Shown: positions 8,801-15,052 of the stretch, in pieces
How positions within the stretch are numbered: the first letter of the stretch is position 1
How the letters are laid out: each line of letters starts with the position of its first letter
Assembly: GCF_005217525.1 (NCBI RefSeq)
Contig: NZ_PNXQ01000012.1
Location: 48,785 to 84,237, forward strand
Source of the DNA: Paenibacillus terrae
GTDB lineage: Bacteria > Bacillota > Bacilli > Paenibacillales > Paenibacillaceae
Length of the DNA stretch: 35,453 bases
Direction: 5' to 3'
Program-made: the position numbers and the translations under genes
Notes under the pieces: generated by a model
Seen by the model: only the letters and a program-made list of their open reading frames with translations
Told to the model about the DNA's origin: nothing
The model's database searches: none

Positions 8801-10842
8801 AAGTGATGGGATTGAGCCGAATTGAAGGCATGGATTATTTCATCCGTATTCTGGATGGACTCGACAAGGAAACGTTCGTGCGTGGTTATGTGTACGGTTA
8901 CGGCGATCGTATTACCAAAAAGGAATCGTTCAGCCACTTGCTCAAGGTATGTTATCCGCGTGAAGGCGAGGATTCTTCTTTGTTGAAGGAAAAGCTGAGT
9001 AACGCTAAAATTACGGATAAACGTCTGCTGGAGGCGGCAATGTATGCTCCACAGTGGATTGAAATTGTAGCAGGCTACCTCGGATGGGAAGGTCTTCGCA
9101 GTGCTGCATGGTACTTCCATGCACATATTAATGAAGGTTTTTCCGCCGAGAAGGAAACGATTGTAGCTCATTATTCACCAATTGCTCCGCAGGATTTTAA
9201 TGATGGAGCCTTCGATATTCACTGGTTTCATGAGGCCTATGAGACGTTGGGCGAGGAACGTTTTGATCTGCTGTACGACTGCGCCAAATATATTTCGGCT
9301 GGAGCCAATCATCGCAGGTCCCAGTTATTTGCGGATGCGACGCTGGGTAAGCTGAAACTGAGTGAGATGAAAAAGTCGGTGGAAGACAAACGGAACAAGG
9401 AGCATTTGCTGACCTACAGTCTGATTCCTCTTGTCAAACCTCCCGAACCAGATGTACGGGAACGTTATGACTTCATCCAGAAGTTTCTGGAACAGAGCAA
9501 AAAATTCGGGGCACAGCGTAAGGCCAGTGAAGCTCTGATTTCACGAATTGCGCTTGGGAATTTGGCACGTAATGCAGGCTATGATGATGTAACCCGGCTC
9601 GTGTGGGACATGGAAGCCCGTAAGCTGGAGGATCTTCGGTCTTATTTTGAGCCACATGCTTTGGAAGAGGCTACAACGATACAGCTTGTCATTGATGAAG
9701 AAGGAACGGCAGATATTGAGATTGTCAGCAAAGGGAAGACGCTGAAATCTATTCCGTCTCGCTTCAAGAAGGATGAGTATGTTGCTGCGTTGAAGGAGCT
9801 TAAAGGCGATCTGGTGGATCAGTACCGTAGAGCCCGCAAGGAATTGGAGCGCTCTATGGAGTCCGGAACGGCCTTTATGATGAAGGAATTAACGGGATTA
9901 TTAGGCAACCCTGTGCTTGCTCCGTTGGTGCGAACGCTAGTCTTCAAGGCTGGAGATCGCTTGGGATATTTCAATGAAGATACATCCGGGTTGGCCGATC
10001 CTTCGGGTCAGCAATATCCCGTAAGTGAAGAGGACAAGCTGATCATCGCTCATCCGCTCCATTTGTACCAAAGTGGTCGTTGGAGCGACTTCCAGAAGGA
10101 TTTATTTAACCGCCAGATTCGTCAGCCGTTTAAGCAGGTGTTCCGTGAGCTGTACTTGCCAAATGCAGATGAACGTGCAAGCGCCACGGTTTCCCGTCGA
10201 TATGCAGGACATCAGGTACAACCGAATAAAACGGTAGCCCTGCTGAAAGGTCGCCAGTGGACGGTCAGCTATGAGGAAGGACTACAGAAGGTGTATTATG
10301 CCGAAAACCTGATTGCTAACCTGTACGCGATGGCAGATTGGTTCTCACCAGCCGATACCGAGGCTCCTACACTGGAGACGGTGCAATTCTTGGATCGGAC
10401 AACGTATAAAAGTGTGCCGTTGGAGGAGGTTCCTCCAGTGCTGTTCTCGGAAGTCATGCGGGATGTAGATTTGGTCGTCAGTGTCGCCCATGTAGGCGGT
10501 GTTGATCCGGAAGCCAGTCTTACAACCATTGAAATGCGCAGTGTTATTGTGCAGGAATCGTTGCGTCTACTGAAAATCAGTAATGTACGCTTGGATGGCA
10601 ATTACGCGCGTGTAGACGGCAGCCTTGGTGAATATGCGGTGCATTTGGGAAGCGGCGGTGTCTACAAGCAGGCGAAGGGAGCGCTGCATATCATTCCGGT
10701 GCATTCGCAGCATCGTGGGCGCATCTTCCTGCCGTTCCTGGATGAAGATCCAAGAACAGCCGAGATTTTATCCAAAATTGTACTGCTGGCTGAGGATCAG
10801 AAAATCAAGGATCCGCAAATTCTTGCGCAGCTTCAGGCGTAG
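5872..10842 (+). CDS. Giant DUF4132-family protein
   Basis: This 1656-residue soluble protein (about 190 kDa) has no signal peptide or membrane segment. The start follows AGAGGGGGAAATG. Most of the N-terminal and central part is predicted helical with repeated amphipathic, HEAT-like pairs (for example around residues 480-560: REFAVAKAHKLTLAEEEM, RQSVIGVLLAQPEKSLHSSL). The C-terminal region has the pattern that places it in the DUF4132 family (E. coli YehI/MolR relatives): KGRQWTVSYEEGLQKVYY at about 1459-1476, then an acidic/aromatic segment and a beta-rich end with GRIFLPFLDEDPRTAEILSK. The molecular function of DUF4132 is not established, and I see no nuclease, ATPase or protease motif. It is co-transcribed with the small upstream protein behind a possible LexA box, which suggests a damage or stress role by context only. 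A terminator follows at 10882. Confidence 0.85.
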   Translation: MHQEKNEQEYFTELKGRAAQLDGQQQELAQYVMELGRIHYIREDEEPFNECQRILKEQAEASGDLLFKPLAEVLRQLIGTTAGDVLAYITEHVTEYPYSTGYERKPFRTSDMTFHTSRIYKRMVQLIRMDWIGFSLIDYLTKKDYEHGNDYRIQETISDWIAYELDNDNPQVLEALKGIIYGDNQTALLTRAMIKGMLLSHQEENYHMVGELLVAAKLQEGLRQSIVEQMDEGTPEALVYLLKVVIDQGFIRYSSVVRALAVWTGMGLESANQRVVRQLIEQAYEALTNSELRQEWLTSANANEVYMSLWATAVHEERDLYGQVRQVMEQGAPYQKIVALYVLSNSQNKDVRLGIAREYLNETDPELQYWVLTNYTNNYFYEWVEGGTVADRIVKVVRTPLLENKEERRKDFERLHALFAQMKKGESTESSKVLDFVNVHHRSDAPIQKMLYLVGYDMDATWIGEIIALKDQISSNLRGELLNQFVRNPDDTVQREFIFSSLSDKSMSIREFAVAKAHKLTLAEEEMQQMEGLLKLKTGSLRQSVIGVLLAQPEKSLHSSLERLLRAKAELQRLGGLEILTKIYASPERAEQYETLKPLADIIQQPTAKEEQLLSKLEQVDAYTEANGFGLYDPNAKEAWLEEKVDLGGFRLADIFVCPLEKIKKFLSGLNELVHQHRDVEYTAEYYSGYKETLLIGANFRTVRLAQPNEEAVSMLSLYPLHEEWSRYLQESDMEASELLELVLYDRLESMDQTLDRYYRYFSNHNMDYSELSKHKLLEGWRKDFAEQMYPLDRINEMQRWIAELTYSDQVSTLINAYFLDTPGDKTFDTIDFSLNTLMQSMPKDRPAEDMGMLHLLSSPWIGLEKGRIYDDESFKRFFHTFVNYNELAAVLNHFYSPLDLEDYFKAYEKGLIGVGEVYRELLAGSDSRRHMSSLTNARNTWIASNPEFLEIRRTVIDRLLEVELVRGDLPTEATPKVMGLSRIEGMDYFIRILDGLDKETFVRGYVYGYGDRITKKESFSHLLKVCYPREGEDSSLLKEKLSNAKITDKRLLEAAMYAPQWIEIVAGYLGWEGLRSAAWYFHAHINEGFSAEKETIVAHYSPIAPQDFNDGAFDIHWFHEAYETLGEERFDLLYDCAKYISAGANHRRSQLFADATLGKLKLSEMKKSVEDKRNKEHLLTYSLIPLVKPPEPDVRERYDFIQKFLEQSKKFGAQRKASEALISRIALGNLARNAGYDDVTRLVWDMEARKLEDLRSYFEPHALEEATTIQLVIDEEGTADIEIVSKGKTLKSIPSRFKKDEYVAALKELKGDLVDQYRRARKELERSMESGTAFMMKELTGLLGNPVLAPLVRTLVFKAGDRLGYFNEDTSGLADPSGQQYPVSEEDKLIIAHPLHLYQSGRWSDFQKDLFNRQIRQPFKQVFRELYLPNADERASATVSRRYAGHQVQPNKTVALLKGRQWTVSYEEGLQKVYYAENLIANLYAMADWFSPADTEAPTLETVQFLDRTTYKSVPLEEVPPVLFSEVMRDVDLVVSVAHVGGVDPEASLTTIEMRSVIVQESLRLLKISNVRLDGNYARVDGSLGEYAVHLGSGGVYKQAKGALHIIPVHSQHRGRIFLPFLDEDPRTAEILSKIVLLAEDQKIKDPQILAQLQA

Positions 10843-10881
10843 GATAGAAACTGTAATATAGAGATTCATTTTGAAGTAGCG

Positions 10882-10927
10882 TGAAGCCCTGTCCATGCAG
10901 ATCCGTGTGGCGGGGCTTCATTATTAT
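10882..10927 (+). terminator. Intrinsic terminator after the DUF4132 gene
   Basis: The arms TGAAGCCC (10882-10889) and GGGCTTCA (10913-10920) form an 8-bp stem with a 23-base loop, followed by TTATTATT. The T-tract is interrupted, so efficiency may be moderate. Confidence 0.6.
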
Positions 10928-10941
10928 TGCCCAGGTAATTC

Positions 10942-10998
10942 TTTTGTTCCTGGCAGGGGTTTGCTAGAATAAAGGGGATTGTGTAAGTCAACGTTGAC
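10942..10998 (+). promoter_or_regulatory. Extended -10 promoter with palindromic operator
   Basis: TGCTAGAAT at 10962-10970 is an extended -10, with a weak -35 (TTTTGT at 10942-10947, spacer 17). Downstream, GTCAACGTTGAC at 10987-10998 is a perfect 12-base palindrome. It lies about 10 bases after the expected transcription start and 24 bases before the oxidoreductase ATG. Its position fits a repressor operator; the regulator is unknown. Confidence 0.5.
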
Positions 10999-11022
10999 CA
11001 TATTGCAGGGAGGGACACAAGT

Positions 11023-12006
11023 ATGAGCAAGAAGATCAAATGGGGAATTGTCGGCACAGGATGGATTGCAGATCAATTCGCCGCGGATTTGACACATGTT
11101 ACAAACGGGGAAGGGTACGCCGTAGGATCACGCACTATTGAAAGCGCTACCGAATTTGCAACCAAGCATCAAATTGCACGCGCTTATGGAAGCTATGAAG
11201 AACTGGCTCAAGATCCCGAGGTAGATGCTATATACATAGGCACTCCTCATCCTTTTCATAAAGAAAATGTTCTGACGGCTCTTCGGGCTGGAAAAGCCGT
11301 CCTGTGTGAGAAACCTTTCACCGTGAATAGTGGGGAACTGGAGGAATTGATCGGCTTAGCACGTGAACATAAGCTGTTCCTGATGGAAGCGATGTGGACA
11401 CGCTTTTTGCCTCCGATTCGCCAAGTGCGGGAGTGGATAGATGCAGGACGGATTGGTGAGGTCAAGCTGGTTAAGGCAGAATTTGGTTTTCGTGTAGATT
11501 GGAATCCCGAGGGGCGGCTACTGAATCCTGATCTAGGCGGAGGTGCTTTGTTGGATACGGGGATTTATCCGGTTTCTTTTGCCTCGATGGTGTTCGGTCC
11601 TGAACCCAAGCATGTATGGAGTACCGCTCATATCGGGGAAACGGGTGTCGACGAGACGTTCTCCATCCTGCTGGATTACGGAAACGGGCGCACGGCTATG
11701 CTTAACGGGGCAGTTCGTCTCGGACTGACGAATGAGGCATATATTCATGGCACAAAGGGATATATCCACATCCCATCTTTCCTGAATAGCACATCGGCTA
11801 CTTTACAAGTGGACGGCGAAGAGGCACAAACCATTCAGGATGAACGAGCTTCTACAGGGTATGCCTTTGAAGCAGAAGAAGTGGGACGCTGTCTGAATGA
11901 AGGCTTGCTCGAAAGTTCCACGATATCTTTGGATGAATCACTGGGTATTATGAAGCTGATGGATCAGATTCGCGCACGGTGGGGGCTTCGGTATCCTTTT
12001 GAGTAA
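11023..12006 (+). CDS. Gfo/Idh/MocA-family NAD(P)-dependent oxidoreductase
   Basis: This is a 327-residue cytoplasmic dehydrogenase. The N-terminal Rossmann domain has the dinucleotide motif GIVGTGWIA at about residues 8-16 and the family pattern YIGTPHPFHKENVLTAL, then AVLCEKPFTVN, where EKP carries the catalytic lysine. The C-terminal beta-sheet domain includes GGGALLDTGIYPVSFASMVFG, typical of the subgroup related to dimeric dihydrodiol dehydrogenases and glucose-fructose oxidoreductases. Substrates of this family are usually sugars, inositols or related polyols; the exact one cannot be read here. The start follows GGGAGGGAC. It is a single-gene unit with its own promoter and a 12-base palindrome in the leader. 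The neighbouring GH30 remnant and PL11 lyase suggest a setting of plant polysaccharide use. Confidence 0.88.
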   Translation: MSKKIKWGIVGTGWIADQFAADLTHVTNGEGYAVGSRTIESATEFATKHQIARAYGSYEELAQDPEVDAIYIGTPHPFHKENVLTALRAGKAVLCEKPFTVNSGELEELIGLAREHKLFLMEAMWTRFLPPIRQVREWIDAGRIGEVKLVKAEFGFRVDWNPEGRLLNPDLGGGALLDTGIYPVSFASMVFGPEPKHVWSTAHIGETGVDETFSILLDYGNGRTAMLNGAVRLGLTNEAYIHGTKGYIHIPSFLNSTSATLQVDGEEAQTIQDERASTGYAFEAEEVGRCLNEGLLESSTISLDESLGIMKLMDQIRARWGLRYPFE

Positions 12007-12055
12007 TCTTCCCGGTTAACGAGTAGTCCACGCCGGTACCCTCACCAGAAAAATT

Positions 12056-12576
12056 ACCGGGTGTGAACGGAATGCGCCGCCCTGGATGAAATATGCGGAG
12101 CAGACCTACAATGGCTGGTATTTGGACTATAACGATCCGCGCGTCTATTCCGCATATGCTGACTATTTTTGTATGCTATATTCAGGCTTAAGCGAATGAA
12201 GATATTCCGATTCAGGCGATTTCCATTCAAAATGAGCCAGAGCTCGCTACGTCCAAGTATCCCAGCATGAGTATGGGGGCAGCCGAGCAGGCAAACTTTA
12301 TTAAGCATATTTGGTCCTGCCTAAAGTCGGAACAAATTGTCCACCCAGATTATTGCTTTTGATCATAACGGGGATACCGGAAGTGAATATGTCCGTACGG
12401 TGTTGGGAGATGAGCAAGCCCGAAGCTAACCGCACGGCAAGGCCTTTCACTGCTACAAGGGAGAACCCACAGCGATGACAGACGTGCATAATGCCTTCCG
12501 AACAAGGCTGTGTACATGACAGAATGCAGCGGGGGGCAGTGGAGTACGGATTATGGAGACAATTTTCAATGGAACT
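12056..12576 (+). pseudogene. Decayed GH30 glycoside hydrolase fragment
   Basis: Pieces in different frames read as one glycosidase of family 30. In order: NAPPWMKYAEQTYNGWYLDY with SAYADYF, ending in a stop; DIPIQAISIQNEPE with YPSMSMGAAEQANFIKHIW; TQIIAFDHNGDTGSEYVRTV, again ending in a stop; then GKAFHCYKGEPTAMTDVHNA and NKAVYMTECSGGQWSTDYG. The acid/base motif (QNEPE) and the nucleophile motif (MTECSGG) of GH30 are both still readable. At least two in-frame stops and several frameshifts break it, and the N-terminal and C-terminal parts are missing. GH30 enzymes cleave beta-glucosyl, xylosyl or glucuronoxylan linkages. No start codon, ribosome binding site or intact frame remains, so no product is expected. 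Confidence 0.85.
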
Positions 12577-12627
12577 CTTCGACTTCATAAAAAGGCCATT
12601 CTTCTGAATGCTTACAGTAGTAGATTT

Positions 12628-12663
12628 AGAGCGCTTAGCCTATCTGGCTGGGTGCTCTTTCTT
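12628..12663 (+). terminator. Intrinsic terminator-like hairpin
   Basis: AGAGCGC (12628-12634) pairs with GTGCTCT (12652-12658, one wobble), with an inner AGCC/GGCT pairing and a short loop, followed by TTTCTT. It may be the original terminator of the decayed GH30 gene. Confidence 0.55.
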
Positions 12664-12716
12664 GTGTGTTTCAAAGTTCAAGCCGCGAAAAGATAAAATT
12701 GTAGTATTGTTCTGAA

Positions 12717-12733
12717 ATGGTCGGTCCGACCAT
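12717..12733. promoter_or_regulatory. Perfect palindrome, candidate operator
   Basis: ATGGTCGGTCCGACCAT is a perfect 8+1+8 inverted repeat in the 300-base non-coding gap before the YqkB-like gene. GC-rich arms with GACC/GGTC half-sites are common for TetR-type operators. No regulator gene is adjacent, so the binding protein is unknown. Confidence 0.45.
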
Positions 12734-12789
12734 CACTCAAATCGTTCAAAAAGTGAGTGCAGTCACACAAGTACATTGAAAAGCTTAAC

Positions 12790-12809
12790 TATAATGTATA
12801 CATATACAT
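12790..12809 (+). promoter_or_regulatory. Consensus -10 overlapping a second inverted repeat
   Basis: TATAAT (12790-12795) is a consensus -10. An inverted repeat of ATGTATA (12794-12800) and TATACAT (12803-12809) overlaps it and covers the expected start point. No -35 stands at 16-18 bases; TTGAAA at 12776-12781 is only 8 bases away. The site could therefore need an activator, or the repeat could be a repressor site. Confidence 0.45.
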
Positions 12810-12877
12810 CGTTTTAAATTTCTCCCTTTTGGACCAACGCTTCCAAGCATTCATGTATAAAGGAGAAGAATAGCCTC

Positions 12878-13219
12878 ATGGAAATACAATTACAGTTGGA
12901 CCCCTTGTCAGTTGAACGATTAGCAAGGGCGCTTTCAGCAGGATCGGGAGTATTTAAGTTGTTTTATGACACAGAGGACTGTGGATGTAACGGCGTAATT
13001 GTCATCTTGGTGGTCACTGCGCCCGATGCTACCGATATAGTCATTCAGTCCGAGCCCTATTGTTTTTTTGTAGACCGGCAGCAGGAGCAGCAATTCGACA
13101 GCAGAATGAGGCTTGAGGCAGACCCTAATTATCCGTCGTTTAAATTGAGTAGCGATGCGGGCCTATTCAGCAGCAACATTAGAATTAAAGATGTGCGTGT
13201 AAAATCGTCAAGAACGTAA
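12878..13219 (+). CDS. YqkB-like iron-sulfur biosynthesis family protein
   Basis: This is a 113-residue cytoplasmic protein of the HesB/IscA-like FeS_biosyn fold, closest to the Bacillus YqkB group. The recognisable core is KLFYDTEDCGCNGVIVILVV (residues about 29-48), where the CGC pair is the remaining cysteine motif. A later part, FFVDRQQEQQFDSRMRLEA then FKLSSDAGLFSSNIRIKDVR, is the usual C-terminal hairpin. Classical IscA has three cysteines including a C-terminal CxC, which is missing here, so a scaffold or carrier role should not be assumed. The start follows AAGGAGAAGAA. It stands alone behind two palindromes, suggesting tight regulation. Its role is unknown. Confidence 0.75.
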   Translation: MEIQLQLDPLSVERLARALSAGSGVFKLFYDTEDCGCNGVIVILVVTAPDATDIVIQSEPYCFFVDRQQEQQFDSRMRLEADPNYPSFKLSSDAGLFSSNIRIKDVRVKSSRT

Positions 13220-13301
13220 GAATACGAAGGGAAGAAGACGATCTGCTACACCGATAATTAGTTAAAATAAATTCACTCTTCGTCAAGGACCGGTGGAAAA
13301 T

Positions 13302-13766
13302 ATGAATAAATCAAGTACTGTACAAGAGTTTACATTCGATGATATGAAAAAGATTTCACGAACTAAAATGGGGAAATCGCTCCCGATTGAACTTTACAGA
13401 GCAATACGTTTAATCGGTATGTATCAAGGGCTTCCTATGAAGGGGAAGGGAACTACAGCTACCGTAGGTAGAAAAATTGGTGAAAGCTTGCCCGTTAACT
13501 CATTAGAAGACCTGCTTGATATATTCCGTGAATTAAAAATAGGAGATCCTCACATTGTTCTTGAGGAAGAACATAAAATTCATGTTGCCGTAAAAGATTG
13601 CTTTTGCGAGGGATTACCCGAGATGGAAGGCAATATGGTGTGTGATTTGGAAGGAGCAATCATGGAAGGGGCATTGAGCAAAATCAAAGCTAAGAGAGTT
13701 AATGTCAGAGAAATAAAATGTAATGTAAACGGAGACGACTATTGTGAGTATGAAATCCGTTTTTAG
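13302..13766 (+). CDS. V4R (4-vinyl reductase-like) domain protein
   Basis: This 154-residue cytoplasmic protein is most of one V4R domain. It is recognised by the C-terminal half: VKDCFCEGLPEMEGNMVCDL, then EGAIMEGALSKIKAKRVNVR and a final C-x7-C (CNVNGDDYC) before EYEIRF. These conserved cysteines are typical of V4R domains, which bind small hydrophobic or metal-containing ligands in regulators and tetrapyrrole enzymes. There is no DNA-binding domain, so this is a stand-alone sensor or carrier. A GTG nine bases upstream is in frame, but GGTGG is better placed for the ATG at 13302. It is followed after 38 bases by a cupin gene, probably in one transcript. The ligand cannot be read from the sequence. 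Confidence 0.75.
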   Translation: MNKSSTVQEFTFDDMKKISRTKMGKSLPIELYRAIRLIGMYQGLPMKGKGTTATVGRKIGESLPVNSLEDLLDIFRELKIGDPHIVLEEEHKIHVAVKDCFCEGLPEMEGNMVCDLEGAIMEGALSKIKAKRVNVREIKCNVNGDDYCEYEIRF

Positions 13767-13804
13767 CAAGTTGGGAATAAAGCCTAAATAGGGAGTGATT
13801 TTCA

Positions 13805-14146
13805 GTGGAAAAGAATAATCTTGCCCAATTTCAAGAATATCAGGAGAACAAATTTACTAAACGCATTATTCATAAAGAAGCGGAAAATGTTATTTTTATT
13901 CTGAATTTTAGCCCGGGAACCGAGTTGCCGTCCCATAACCATCCGGGTGCTAACGTTTATATTCTGGTTCTTGATGGACACGGGACAGTAACCAGCAACG
14001 GGACGGAAACATCGGTCGTTAAAGGGGATATCATTCATATCACCGGAGATGAGAGTTTCTCTTATCGCAACGACACAGATATCGAATCTAGCCTTTATGT
14101 CGTTTTAACGAAAACACCCGGCGAGCACTACGCCCAAAATATATAA
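13805..14146 (+). CDS. Small single-domain cupin protein
   Basis: This 113-residue protein is one cupin barrel. Cupin motif 1 is present as PSHNHPGANVYILVLDGHGT, with histidines at the metal-binding positions (HNH) and a trailing acidic residue replaced by N/Y. Motif 2 is GDIIHITGDESFSYRNDTD, in which the usual histidine is not obvious. The start is a GTG after AGGGAGTGATTTTCA. Proteins of this size bind metal or small ligands, or act as dioxygenases or isomerases; no substrate can be assigned. It lies just downstream of the V4R gene and ends at a strong bidirectional terminator, so the two form a compact operon. Confidence 0.8.
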   Translation: MEKNNLAQFQEYQENKFTKRIIHKEAENVIFILNFSPGTELPSHNHPGANVYILVLDGHGTVTSNGTETSVVKGDIIHITGDESFSYRNDTDIESSLYVVLTKTPGEHYAQNI

Positions 14147-14188
14147 TACAGACTAAATCGACATGAACACGAAACCAGTAACGAATTC

Positions 14189-14236
14189 AAAAAGACGAAC
14201 CTCATCCAGCAAACATGGAGCGAAGTTCGTCTTTTT
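14189..14236. terminator. Strong bidirectional intrinsic terminator
   Basis: AAAAAGACGAAC (14189-14200) and GTTCGTCTTTTT (14225-14236) form a perfect 12-bp stem, with A- and T-runs at the outer ends. Confidence 0.85.
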
Positions 14237-14292
14237 GGACATATTCACTCAGCTCTCCAAAAAACTATGTTATGTAGCAGCCTCCTTGTAAG

Positions 14293-14301
14293 TGGTACAA
14301 T
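14293..14301 (+). promoter_or_regulatory. Extended -10 promoter of the YpsA gene
   Basis: TGGTACAAT at 14293-14301 fits the extended -10 pattern (TGnTACAAT), 33 bases before the ATG. The -35 is weak. Confidence 0.4.
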
Positions 14302-14333
14302 AACCATTATGACCATACGAGAAGGACGTTGAG

Positions 14334-14894
14334 ATGATGAAAAACTTGCTCGTTTCGGGCTACCGCGCCCATGAATTGAATATTTTCAGCCAAAAGCACG
14401 AAGGTATTCCATATATCAAAAAGGCGATCACAGGCAGGCTCATTCCCCTGATTGAAGAAGGACTGGAGTGGATTATTACCCCCGGACAGTACGGGGTGGA
14501 TCTGTGGGCCTGTGAAGTGGCAATTTCACTGAGGCAGCAGTATCCTCATTTAAAATGCTCCATTATGGCAGCCTATCAAAATATGGAGGAAAAGTGGAAG
14601 GAGGATAAAAAGGAGTATTTCCAGCAGATTTGTGAGGGAGTTGACTATGTGGGAGTTGTCAGCCGCCAGCCTTATCAGGGAATATGGCAGCTCAAGGCGC
14701 GGGATGAACTGCTTTTCCGCAAAACCGATGGTTTATTGCTCGTTTATGACGAGGATGCCGGGGAGGGCAGCCCACGTTTTATGAAAGAACTGGCATTAAA
14801 AAAGCAGCAGGCAGAAGGCTATCAATATATCAGCATTAGCTCAGAGGATATCCAAAGCATAGCAGAGGAAGAACGATTATTCATGGACCTCTGA
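14334..14894 (+). CDS. ypsA: YpsA (DUF1273, SLOG superfamily) protein
   Basis: This 186-residue cytoplasmic protein of the YpsA family has a Rossmann-like SLOG fold. Recognisable parts are the N-terminal MKNLLVSGYRAHELNIF (residues 2-18, the GYR of the family), the glycine-containing WIITPGQYGVDLWACEVAI and the later RDELLFRKTDGLLLVYDEDA. In Bacillus, YpsA affects cell division and shape; its ligand is thought to be nucleotide-like but the reaction is not settled. The start is the first of two consecutive ATG codons, after AGAAGGACG. It is a single-gene unit between two terminators, with its own extended -10 promoter. Length matches the family. Confidence 0.9.
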   Translation: MMKNLLVSGYRAHELNIFSQKHEGIPYIKKAITGRLIPLIEEGLEWIITPGQYGVDLWACEVAISLRQQYPHLKCSIMAAYQNMEEKWKEDKKEYFQQICEGVDYVGVVSRQPYQGIWQLKARDELLFRKTDGLLLVYDEDAGEGSPRFMKELALKKQQAEGYQYISISSEDIQSIAEEERLFMDL

Positions 14895-14924
14895 TTTTTA
14901 AAGCATTAGCTCTGATTTTTGAAC

Positions 14925-14950
14925 AAAAAGGACGAATGCGTCCCTTTACT
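14925..14950 (+). terminator. Short terminator-like hairpin after ypsA
   Basis: GGACG (14930-14934) and CGTCC (14939-14943) form a 5-bp stem with loop AATG; A5 precedes and CTTTACTTTT follows. It is weak. An 11-base direct repeat (CTCTGATTTTT at 14889-14899 and 14910-14920) lies just upstream. Confidence 0.4.
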
Positions 14951-14974
14951 TTTATGTAAGCGCTATCATAAAAT
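14945..14974 (+). promoter_or_regulatory. Putative promoter containing a perfect cre site
   Basis: TGTAAGCGCTATCA at 14955-14968 matches the catabolite-responsive element TGWAANCGNTNWCA at every fixed position. It lies between a -35-like TTTACT (14945-14950) and a -10-like TAAAAT (14969-14974), spacer 18. CcpA binding there would block RNA polymerase, so the lyase downstream should be repressed in the presence of preferred sugars. Confidence 0.7.
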
Positions 14975-15052
14975 TTAAACAACAATAATTTATCAGTCAA
15001 ATAAAATTAATTTATTGAAAAAACATAACCATGAAAGGAGTTAAGGATTCAG

